NCBI GenBank assembly: GCA_947499925.1
Contig: CANMQR010000034.1
Location: forward strand, 1-6,802
DNA length: 6,802 nt
Source of the DNA: Neisseriaceae bacterium
Lineage (GTDB): Bacteria > Pseudomonadota > Gammaproteobacteria > Burkholderiales > UBA11063
Direction of reading: 5' to 3'
Numbering within the stretch: the first letter of the stretch is position 1; each line of letters begins with the position of its first letter. The translations under genes and the position numbers were made by a program. Positions 1 through 5,031 of this stretch are shown in pieces. Under the pieces are notes generated by a model. It was not told the origin of the DNA. It saw only the letters and a list, made by a program, of their open reading frames with translations, and did not search any database.

Positions 1-1221
1 CATTTTATGGGCTTCTTCAACAACCAGAAATGATCCAAAGCATATTATTCTGGCATTCTCTATTTTGGAAGCGTTTTGGTATGCCATAGCTATACTATCA
101 CATTTTACAATTTTCTGGCTATTTACACCTTGATCTATTAGCATTTTTGCAATACTATTGGTATCTATTCCCCGATCGGTATTTGTTTTCGCAATAAACC
201 ATTTATCAAATTTATCAGCACAAAGTTTAATAACTTCAAGTGCATCTTTATCTTTGGCAATTCCAAATACTGCCACATTTTGTGGTGCAAACGGTAATTT
301 TAGCATATTTGAGAGCATAGTGGTTACAGAGTGTGGGTTATGAGCAACATCAAGAATTATTTGAGGGCTACCAGGTAACACCTGGAAACGCCCAATTAGG
401 GTTGTTTTAAGTAGCCCAGTTTTTATCATCCCAGTACTTATTGGGAAGTTGTTTCTCAGTTCATGTAAAATTGCTAAACTAAGAGCTACGTTATTAGCTT
501 GGGTGTCACCACGGAGTGATGGGTAGGGTAGGCTATAAAATGTTTTATCGTGACACCATACATCAAAACTAAGCTCTTGACGTTTTACTCCAAAATCAGT
601 ACCAAAGATTTGAAGATTGCTACCAATTGCGTTGGCATGGTCAATAAGACTTTGGGGAGGATGATCGCCTCCAAAAAAAGCAGGGTTATTGTGTCGATAT
701 ATACCAGATTTTTGATAGCCAATAGCATCAATAGTATCGCCTAGTATATCCATATGATCAAAATTTACATTAGTAACTGCACTAATAGTTGGTTCAAATA
801 AATTGGTTATATCATTAAGTCCACCAATGCCAACCTCGATTATTGCAATATCGACATTGTGTTTTATAAAGATTTTGTGTGCGGCTAAGGTGAAAGTCTT
901 AAATAAGCCAATATAATTAGTGTGGCTAATTATTTCGGATAATGTGTTTTCAAGTGTTTCATTATCAATAGGCTTATTATTTAGGCAAATACGTTCATTG
1001 TAATTAAATACATGAGGTGAAGTGAAAGTACCAACATTGAATCCTGCAATACTTAGGATTGTAGTGAGATAGGCACACACTGAGCCTTTACCATTAGTGC
1101 CTCCAACTAATATTATTGGATAGGTTGGATTAATATTGAATTTTTCGATAAGATTTTTGATATCAATATCATCATTGATTGGGTTTTGTAATAACTTGGT
1201 TATTAGATTATTTAATTCCAT
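1..1221 (-). CDS. folC: Bifunctional folylpolyglutamate synthase / dihydrofolate synthase, C-terminus cut by window edge
   Basis: This cytoplasmic Mur-ligase-type enzyme joins L-glutamate to dihydropteroate and extends folate polyglutamate tails using ATP. I translated an uninterrupted 407 codons from the ATG at 1219-1221 to the window edge. Visible motifs are the P-loop VGGTNGKGS (residues 39-47), TSPH (67-70) and ERI (76-78). They continue with EVGIGG (129-134), the DHMDILGD stretch (155-162), the QKSG lysine K171 that is carbamylated in the family, and the second-domain motifs LRGDTQANN (236-244), GRFQV (277-281) and LDVAHNPH (290-297). The protein reaches the family's GSF element near the end, so probably only about 10-20 residues are missing. 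The usual Arg of GGRxDxTN is Leu135 here. The start overlaps the upstream gene by 10 nt and has only a weak ribosome binding site, which suggests translational coupling. Identification is very secure. Confidence 0.96.
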   Translation of the reverse strand, partial: MELNNLITKLLQNPINDDIDIKNLIEKFNINPTYPIILVGGTNGKGSVCAYLTTILSIAGFNVGTFTSPHVFNYNERICLNNKPIDNETLENTLSEIISHTNYIGLFKTFTLAAHKIFIKHNVDIAIIEVGIGGLNDITNLFEPTISAVTNVNFDHMDILGDTIDAIGYQKSGIYRHNNPAFFGGDHPPQSLIDHANAIGSNLQIFGTDFGVKRQELSFDVWCHDKTFYSLPYPSLRGDTQANNVALSLAILHELRNNFPISTGMIKTGLLKTTLIGRFQVLPGSPQIILDVAHNPHSVTTMLSNMLKLPFAPQNVAVFGIAKDKDALEVIKLCADKFDKWFIAKTNTDRGIDTNSIAKMLIDQGVNSQKIVKCDSIAMAYQNASKIENARIICFGSFLVVEEAHKM

Positions 1222-1592
1222 TGTAGAAACATCCGTAAGTTTTTATATTCATTGATTGGGACGCTATCTATATATATTGGTAAGGTGATTTTGGAATTAT
1301 TGTATTGAAGAGTAATCATAGTTAATAAAAAAGTTATTTGGCGACAGTTGATCAGTAGTGCTTCATAAGGCTTAGTATTTTTATATAAGGTGAATTTTGA
1401 GTTTTGGGTATCAATCTCTAGTTGATATTTAGCTCGTAAAGAAAATGCCAGAAAATATAAAGCTATAAAAATAAATCCTAAATAACTAGCAAAAAAAATT
1501 GAAATAGATATAATAATCAAACTAATTAATAATGTAGCAAATAACCATATTTTGGATAGGCGAGGTTTTATATTAATTAGTTTAGTTTGCAT
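1212..1592 (-). CDS. Small inner-membrane protein, probably YgfX/CptA-like
   Basis: This is a 126-residue protein with two closely spaced hydrophobic helices at about residues 16-34 and 37-52, forming a membrane hairpin. A soluble C-terminal domain of about 70 residues follows. It ends in IYIDSVPINEYKNLRMFLQW, which fits the YgfX ending I remember (Asp-Ser, a short polar segment, then Leu-Arg and a terminal Leu-x-Trp). Size and topology also match that family. In E. coli YgfX (CptA) is an inner-membrane protein encoded with SdhE and reported to affect cell division and cytoskeletal proteins. No SdhE gene lies next to it here. The upstream neighbour ends 8 nt before this start, and the 3' end overlaps the folC start by 10 nt, so the three genes are probably one transcript. 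The family call is an inference from pattern, not from a search. Confidence 0.6.
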   Translation of the reverse strand: MQTKLINIKPRLSKIWLFATLLISLIIISISIFFASYLGFIFIALYFLAFSLRAKYQLEIDTQNSKFTLYKNTKPYEALLINCRQITFLLTMITLQYNNSKITLPIYIDSVPINEYKNLRMFLQWN

Positions 1593-1600
1593 GTACTTTT

Positions 1601-1951
1601 TTAGTGTAATGTATTCTCAGGCTCATCATTAGTAATATCTACCATTGTTGGGTAAATTTCAACATCAAACCATTCCCAAAACATTTTAAGTGTCAGGTCA
1701 ACTGGCCAAGCGTTTTCATCTTCAGTCCAAGAGGCTAGTTCTAGAGCAAATAAATCAGCAAATTTTTCATCTACAAAGTTAATCCCATCTTCAATTTCTT
1801 CAACTTCAGGAATCAAATAAGAATTGCAATCAATCCTGATACTTTCTAGGGTAATCTCTTGGTTTAAATCATCAAATGAATTGTTAATCCAATCTAAAAA
1901 TGGTTGGCGTGGTTTAAGTATAGCAACTGATCGTTCAACAAAATAATACAT
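1601..1951 (-). CDS. Conserved acidic protein of unknown function
   Basis: This is a 116-residue cytoplasmic protein with no signal peptide or membrane segment. It is strongly acidic: about 27 Asp/Glu against about 6 Lys/Arg. The N-terminus holds RSVAILKPRQPFLDWIN. A tryptophan-rich second half carries LASWTEDENAWP and MFWEWFDVE at about residues 70-98. I recall similar uncharacterised proteins in Beta- and Gammaproteobacteria with the same RPxQPFLDW opening and EWF-VE core, but I know no assigned function and propose none. The ATG at 1949-1951 is preceded by AGGA at a 6-nt spacing, which supports this start. A TATAAT box lies about 30 bp upstream, so this gene probably opens the operon that continues into the YgfX-like gene and folC. 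Confidence 0.85.
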   Translation of the reverse strand: MYYFVERSVAILKPRQPFLDWINNSFDDLNQEITLESIRIDCNSYLIPEVEEIEDGINFVDEKFADLFALELASWTEDENAWPVDLTLKMFWEWFDVEIYPTMVDITNDEPENTLH

Positions 1952-1980
1952 GAGTAATCCTAAAAAACTTTAAGTATAAT

Positions 1981-1986
1981 ATTATA
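1981..1986 (-). promoter_or_regulatory. Candidate -10 box for the acidic protein/ygfX-like/folC operon
   Basis: On the minus strand a perfect TATAAT lies about 30 bp before the 1951 start codon. It forms half of a 12-bp palindrome, TATAATATTATA (1975-1986). At the -35 distance I see only weak matches such as GATTCT or TTCTAA. Position and sequence support a promoter, but the -35 is poor and the region is AT-rich enough for a chance match. Confidence 0.4.
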
Positions 1987-2024
1987 TCCCATTTTAAGCT
2001 ATTAGAATCATCTTTATATTTGCC

Positions 2025-2064
2025 ATCCCCAAACACGTGATGCTGTTTGTGTGGGGTTTGGGAT
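2025..2064 (-). terminator. Hairpin downstream of scoB, possible transcription end
   Basis: An imperfect inverted repeat lies about 30 bp past the scoB stop codon. ATCCCCAAAC (2025-2034) can pair with GTTTGGGAT (2056-2064) with one bulged base. A competing fold pairs CAAACA (2030-2035) with TGTTTG (2044-2049) and extends into CCC/GGG across a TGT bulge. No run of U follows on the minus strand, so it is not a classical intrinsic terminator. It could protect the 3' end of the scoAB message or act as a weak terminator before the next operon. Confidence 0.4.
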
Positions 2065-2096
2065 TTATGCCTAAAATGCTTTGCTTGCTAAAGTAA

Positions 2097-2753
2097 TTAA
2101 ACTACCATTTCTTTTACATTATCAGGTATGATTAATTTTGCTTTAGTGGCTTTTATAATATCTTCAACTGAGACGCATGGGGCACGTTCTAGTAGTTTTA
2201 GTCCAGCATTGGTGACTTCTATTACTGCTAGTTCAGTGACAATCAAATTAACTACTCCAGTACCAGTTAGTGGTAAAGTGCATTTAGGAAGTATTTTACT
2301 TGAGCCATCTTTTGCAACATGTTGCATTACTACAATTACATGTTTGGCTCCAGCAACAAGATCCATAGCTCCCCCCATGCCTTTCAGCATTTTCCCAGGG
2401 ATCATCCAGTTGGCGATATCACCATTTTCGTCAACTTCCATAGCTCCTAATATTGTAAGATCAACTTTACCACCTCTAATCATAGCGAAAGAGTCAGAGG
2501 CTGAGAAATAAGAAGAACCAGGCATTTCAGTAATAGTTTGTTTTCCAGCATTAATTAGATCAGGATCAATTTCATCCTCAGTTGGAAATGGCCCAATACC
2601 TAGCATACCATTTTCACTTTGAAGTATAACATCCATATCTTTAGGAATATAGTTTGCAACCAAAGTTGGAATTCCAATACCTAAATTTACATAATACCCA
2701 TCTTGAATTTCTTTGGCAATGCGGGACGCCATTTGTTCTCTAGTTAAAGCCAT
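2097..2753 (-). CDS. scoB: 3-oxoacid (succinyl-CoA:acetoacetate) CoA-transferase, subunit B
   Basis: This is the catalytic beta subunit of a family I CoA-transferase, which moves CoA between a donor such as succinyl-CoA and a 3-oxoacid such as acetoacetate through a glutamyl-CoA intermediate. The 218-residue length is typical. The catalytic glutamate is E47 in the QSENGMLG motif (residues 45-52), followed by GPFP (54-57). The family's conserved GKMLKGMGGAMDLVAGAKHV stretch is at 120-139. The N-terminal LGIGIPT (24-30) is also characteristic. The ATG shares one base with the stop of scoA (TAATG), so the subunits are translationally coupled, as expected for a heteromeric enzyme. The family is certain. 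Substrate preference (succinyl-CoA versus an AtoDA-like acetyl-CoA donor) is inferred from overall resemblance only. Confidence 0.94.
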   Translation of the reverse strand: MALTREQMASRIAKEIQDGYYVNLGIGIPTLVANYIPKDMDVILQSENGMLGIGPFPTEDEIDPDLINAGKQTITEMPGSSYFSASDSFAMIRGGKVDLTILGAMEVDENGDIANWMIPGKMLKGMGGAMDLVAGAKHVIVVMQHVAKDGSSKILPKCTLPLTGTGVVNLIVTELAVIEVTNAGLKLLERAPCVSVEDIIKATKAKLIIPDNVKEMVV

Positions 2754-3448
2754 TAGTTACTCCTTGTCGTACGGTTTTCAATACGTTTTTCATAATTACT
2801 ACCTTGAAATATGCGTTTTACATATATACCTGGGGTATGTACCATATCAGGGTCAATTGAACCAACTGGGACAAGTTCTTCAACTTCGGCGATAGTTATT
2901 CGTCCGGCAGTAGCAGCTATAGGATTAAAGTTCCGTGCTGTCTTACGATATACTAAGTTTCCTAGAGCATCACCCTTCCAAGCTTTTACTATGGCAAAAT
3001 CAGTCGTGATAGATTCTTCTAAGATATAGTTGCGCCCATTATATACTCTAACCTCTTTAGCTGTGGCAACTACAGTGCCTGCTCCAGTTGGGGTAAAGAA
3101 AGCAGGAATGCCGGCACCTCCAGCGCGAAGTTTCTCAGCTAATGTACCTTGAGGTGTAGCTTCTAGTTCAATTTCTCCTGATAAAACTAATTGCTCAAAT
3201 AGTTTGTTTTCACCAACATAACTTGAAATCATCTTTTTAATTTGCCGATTTTTAAGAAGCAAACCAAGCCCAAAATCATCAACACCAGCATTATTAGATA
3301 CGCAGGTTAAGTTTTTGATTCCCAGTTTTACAAGTGCAGATATACAGTTTTCAGGAATTCCACAAACCCCAAAACCACCCAAAGCAATAGTTGCTCCGTC
3401 AAATATGTCCTGTACTGCAGTATCAGCATTTGCTACGATTTTATTCAT
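2753..3448 (-). CDS. scoA: 3-oxoacid (succinyl-CoA:acetoacetate) CoA-transferase, subunit A
   Basis: This is the alpha subunit of the two-subunit CoA-transferase and supplies much of the CoA-binding site. I place the start at the ATG at 3446-3448, giving 231 residues. It is preceded by TGGAG at a 5-nt spacing, and the resulting MNK opening matches relatives. A longer frame from a TTG at 3478 would add ten residues with no homologous look. Motifs are LGGFGVCGIPE (residues 23-33), the CoA-binding glycine-rich loop, then CVSNNAGVDDFGLG (49-62), KMISSYVGEN and TPQGTLAEKLRAGGAGIPAFFT in the middle. TARNFNP follows in the C-terminal half. A terminator for the upstream rpsI lies in the leader, so scoAB needs its own promoter. 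An imperfect palindrome at 3471-3491 may be an operator. The gene is intact. Confidence 0.94.
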   Translation of the reverse strand: MNKIVANADTAVQDIFDGATIALGGFGVCGIPENCISALVKLGIKNLTCVSNNAGVDDFGLGLLLKNRQIKKMISSYVGENKLFEQLVLSGEIELEATPQGTLAEKLRAGGAGIPAFFTPTGAGTVVATAKEVRVYNGRNYILEESITTDFAIVKAWKGDALGNLVYRKTARNFNPIAATAGRITIAEVEELVPVGSIDPDMVHTPGIYVKRIFQGSNYEKRIENRTTRSN

Positions 3449-3470
3449 TTTTGCTCCATGTGTAATAGAT

Positions 3471-3491
3471 TGTGACAATTATTGTAACACA
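3471..3491. promoter_or_regulatory. Imperfect palindrome upstream of scoA, possible operator
   Basis: The sequence TGTGACAAT-T-ATTGTAACACA is an imperfect dyad: TGTG/CACA and ACAAT/ATTGT pair, with two extra bases in one arm. It lies 23-43 bp ahead of the scoA start codon, between that gene and the rpsI terminator, where the scoAB promoter must be. On the minus strand a TATTAC hexamer lies at 3463-3468, with TTGTGT about 19 bp upstream, as one possible weak promoter. Operator function is inferred from position and symmetry only. Confidence 0.3.
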
Positions 3492-3518
3492 AAAAGCCCG
3501 CAATAGATGCGGGCTTTT
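3492..3518 (-). terminator. Rho-independent terminator of rplM-rpsI
   Basis: A perfect 10-bp inverted repeat, AAAAGCCCGC (3492-3501) and GCGGGCTTTT (3509-3518), encloses a 7-nt loop. It begins about 25 bp past the rpsI stop codon. Read on the minus strand, a GC-rich stem core is followed by UUUUUGUGUU, the classical intrinsic terminator layout. The symmetric A/T flanks mean it could also stop transcription on the plus strand. Confidence 0.92.
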
Positions 3519-3542
3519 ATATGGGCTTGTGTAAGTATCAGA

Positions 3543-3935
3543 TTAACGTTTAGAGAATTGTTTTCTTCTACGTGCTTTTCTGAAACCACATTTTTTACGT
3601 TCAACTTCACGAGCATCACGAGTTACAAAACCTGCTTTACTTAGAATTGGTTTTAATTCTGGGTTAAAGTCAAGTAATGCACGTGTAATACCATGTTTAA
3701 CTGCTCCAGCTTGACCAGATTCACCGCCGCCTTCAACATTAACCATAATATTGAAAGAAGATAAGTGTTCTGTTAGTTCTAGTGGTTGACGAACTATCAT
3801 GCAGTTAGTAGGGCGTGAGAAATATTCTTCATAACCTTTATGATTAACTACAATTTTGCCATCACCTTTAGCTAGAAATACACGAGCTACAGAGCTTTTA
3901 CGACGTCCGGTACCGTAGTAGTATTGTCCATTCAT
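3543..3935 (-). CDS. rpsI: 30S ribosomal protein S9 (uS9)
   Basis: This small-subunit protein sits in the 30S head, and its basic tail reaches the P-site tRNA. The 130-residue length equals that of the E. coli protein. Diagnostic segments are [16 protein letters not shown] at the N-terminus, [12 protein letters not shown] in the middle, [24 protein letters not shown], then [14 protein letters not shown]. The conserved tail [11 protein letters not shown] carries the terminal Lys-Arg that contacts tRNA. The ATG at 3933-3935 has AAAGGA at a 7-nt spacing, overlapping the rplM stop codon. The 11-nt gap from rplM is the usual arrangement of the rplM-rpsI operon. The intrinsic terminator downstream ends the unit. 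Confidence 0.99.
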   Translation of the reverse strand: MNGQYYYGTGRRKSSVARVFLAKGDGKIVVNHKGYEEYFSRPTNCMIVRQPLELTEHLSSFNIMVNVEGGGESGQAGAVKHGITRALLDFNPELKPILSKAGFVTRDAREVERKKCGFRKARRRKQFSKR

Positions 3936-3946
3936 ATCAAAATCCT

Positions 3947-4378
3947 TTATTCAACTACTAATTGTTTTGGTTGTTGTGCAGTGTGCGGATGACTAGCATC
4001 AGCATACACTTTTAGTTTTTTAAGCATTGCATATCCTAAAGGGCCTTTAGGTAGCATGCCTTTTACTGCATTGATTAGAACTTTTTCTGGAGCTTTAGTC
4101 AACATTTCATTAAATGTACGTGAATAAATACCACCAGGGTATCCTGTATGACGGTAATAAATTTTTTGTAAAGTCTTACGACCTGTAACAACTAATTTAT
4201 CTGCGTTAGTAACAACTACAAAGTCACCAGTATCCATATGCGGAGTATAGATTGCTTTGTGTTTGCCACGTAAAACGTGAGCTATTTTTGCTGCTAGTCG
4301 ACCAAGTACTTTGTCCTTAGCGTCAACTTCAAACCATTCGTGATTGATATCAGAGGGTTTGGCTGAGAATGTTTTCAT
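3947..4378 (-). CDS. rplM: 50S ribosomal protein L13 (uL13)
   Basis: This is an early-assembly large-subunit protein that binds 23S rRNA. It is 143 residues long, near the E. coli length (142) and equal to the Neisseria length as I recall it. Recognisable segments are MKTFSAKP at the start, [15 protein letters not shown] (residues 19-33), [21 protein letters not shown] (36-56), then [13 protein letters not shown]. The signature [22 protein letters not shown] is in the C-terminal third, followed by HPHTAQQP near the end. The ATG at 4376-4378 has AGGA at an 8-nt spacing. It is the first gene of the rplM-rpsI operon. The leader of about 75 nt contains a small hairpin. In E. coli L13 is known to repress its own operon, so a similar role for this leader is possible but not shown. 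Confidence 0.99.
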   Translation of the reverse strand: MKTFSAKPSDINHEWFEVDAKDKVLGRLAAKIAHVLRGKHKAIYTPHMDTGDFVVVTNADKLVVTGRKTLQKIYYRHTGYPGGIYSRTFNEMLTKAPEKVLINAVKGMLPKGPLGYAMLKKLKVYADASHPHTAQQPKQLVVE

Positions 4379-4414
4379 AATACAATTCCTAAAATTCTAT
4401 TTCTAATATAAAAC

Positions 4415-4427
4415 GGCGCAAAACGCC
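4415..4427 (-). promoter_or_regulatory. Small hairpin in the rplM leader
   Basis: On the minus strand GGCG-TTTTG-CGCC forms a short GC stem of 4 bp, or 5 bp with a U-G pair, followed by GUUUUAUAUU. It sits within the leader, about 35-50 nt ahead of the rplM start. It is a candidate site for L13 feedback or mRNA stability. The stem is too short to call a terminator. Confidence 0.35.
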
Positions 4428-4462
4428 AACGTATGTAAACGGTTTATTAGTGGTAGGGAAAG

Positions 4463-4492
4463 ATTATAGCATAAACTATATTTTTTATCACA
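4463..4492 (-). promoter_or_regulatory. Extended -10 promoter of rplM-rpsI
   Basis: On the minus strand TGCTATAAT gives a perfect -10 box (4463-4468) preceded by the extended TG element (4470-4471). At -35 there is only TGTGAT (4487-4492) at an 18-bp spacing, a weak match that the extended -10 could offset. The start point would be near 4456, giving a leader of roughly 75-80 nt. The element begins just after the toxin stop codon. Confidence 0.65.
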
Positions 4493-4494
4493 TA

Positions 4495-4764
4495 TTATTT
4501 ATAAACATCTTTGCGATGCCCGATTTTCACTACTAGTATCGCTAATTTATTGTCAGTGATTTTACATATTATTCTATAATCACCTAGTCTATATCGCCAA
4601 AATTCTCCGAACTTTTCTCCTTTTAGAGCTCGCCCAAGTTCTCTAGGGTCTTTTGATGTAGCAAGACTATTTTCAATGAAATTTTTTATTCGCAATCTGG
4701 TTTGAATATCTAGTTTTTTGACATCTTTTTTTACTGATGCTAGATATTCAACTTTCCAAATCAT
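4495..4764 (-). CDS. Type II toxin, RelE/ParE superfamily mRNA interferase
   Basis: This 89-residue basic protein of the RelE fold is probably a ribosome-dependent endoribonuclease that halts translation when its antitoxin is degraded. The opening WKVEYLASVKKDVKKLD is typical, and the LKGEKFGEFWRYRLGDYRI and IGHRKDVY elements mark the RelE subgroup. Aligned by eye to E. coli RelE, R57 and R59 take the places of K52 and K54. R64, R84 and Y88 match R61, R81 and Y87, so the catalytic set looks intact. The start overlaps the antitoxin by 17 nt, with AAAGGA 8 nt upstream inside the antitoxin gene. It lies directly ahead of the rplM promoter. RelE-type is much more likely than a ParE gyrase poison because of these residues. 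Confidence 0.92.
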   Translation of the reverse strand: MIWKVEYLASVKKDVKKLDIQTRLRIKNFIENSLATSKDPRELGRALKGEKFGEFWRYRLGDYRIICKITDNKLAILVVKIGHRKDVYK

Positions 4765-4969
4765 TCCAGAAATCCTTTGAATTTAGAATTTTATCTTTTC
4801 CTAGTTTTAGGTTTTCAAGTCTACTTTCTGCCAAATAAATATCTTCAAAATCATCAATATAGCTTAGTAATGCTTCTTTTACATAAAATGACTTTGTCCT
4901 ATTTGTTTGTAACGATAGGTTTTCTAACTTTTTACCAATTGCTTCATTAACTCTAACTGATAATAACAT
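4748..4969 (-). CDS. Antitoxin, ribbon-helix-helix (RelB-like)
   Basis: This 73-residue partner of the toxin has an N-terminal ribbon-helix-helix DNA-binding part: a strand LLSVRV (residues 2-7), helix A over about 8-21, and helix B with RTKSFYVKEALLSYI (24-38). The segment DDFEDIYLAESRLENL (39-54) is typical of this antitoxin group. The acidic tail that follows is the part expected to wrap around the toxin. The ATG at 4967-4969 has AAGGGG at a 5-nt spacing. Antitoxin-first order and the 17-nt overlap are the standard type II layout, which keeps antitoxin in excess. The dimer probably binds the perfect inverted repeat at 5007-5025 in its own promoter for autorepression. Confidence 0.92.
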   Translation of the reverse strand: MLLSVRVNEAIGKKLENLSLQTNRTKSFYVKEALLSYIDDFEDIYLAESRLENLKLGKDKILNSKDFWNDLES

Positions 4970-5001
4970 AATTACCCCTTTGTGTTTACATGTATGACAA
5001 A

Positions 5002-5031
5002 ATTATAACTCAACTATATTGAGTTTGTCAA
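5002..5031 (-). promoter_or_regulatory. Consensus sigma-70 promoter of the toxin-antitoxin operon
   Basis: On the minus strand a perfect TTGACA (5026-5031) and a perfect TATAAT (5002-5007) are separated by 18 bp. The start point should fall near 4995, leaving a leader of about 26 nt. The -35 box contains the TGA stop codon of dacB (5028-5030). This is the strongest promoter match in the window, and it needs repression, which the internal palindrome can provide. Confidence 0.85.
5007..5025. promoter_or_regulatory. Probable antitoxin operator: perfect inverted repeat
   Basis: AACTCAA (5007-5013) and TTGAGTT (5019-5025) are perfect 7-bp arms around a 5-bp centre. They fill the spacer between the -35 and -10 boxes. 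This is where a ribbon-helix-helix antitoxin commonly binds to block RNA polymerase. An outer pair, TGACAAA (4995-5001) and TTTGTCA (5024-5030), brackets the promoter and could extend the site. As RNA it could also form a weak hairpin after dacB. Confidence 0.7.

Noticed and set aside
158..744. Two short plus-strand open frames (158-343 and 550-744)
   Set aside because: Both are antisense to folC, which I translated without interruption through the whole interval with its motifs in place.
1975..1986. TATAATATTATA palindrome as a protein-binding operator
   Set aside because: A short AT-only dyad is likely by chance in this AT-rich gap. I keep only the TATAAT as a possible -10 box.
2128..2511. 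Open frame of 127 codons on the plus strand
   Set aside because: It lies wholly antisense to scoB, whose protein carries catalytic motifs. The plus-strand product is rich in Ser, Thr and Ile with no recognisable domain.
5002..5025. Intrinsic terminator after dacB formed by the AACTCAA/TTGAGTT stem
   Set aside because: The stem has few G-C pairs and no continuous U-run follows. The consensus -35 and -10 boxes around it favour an operator role.
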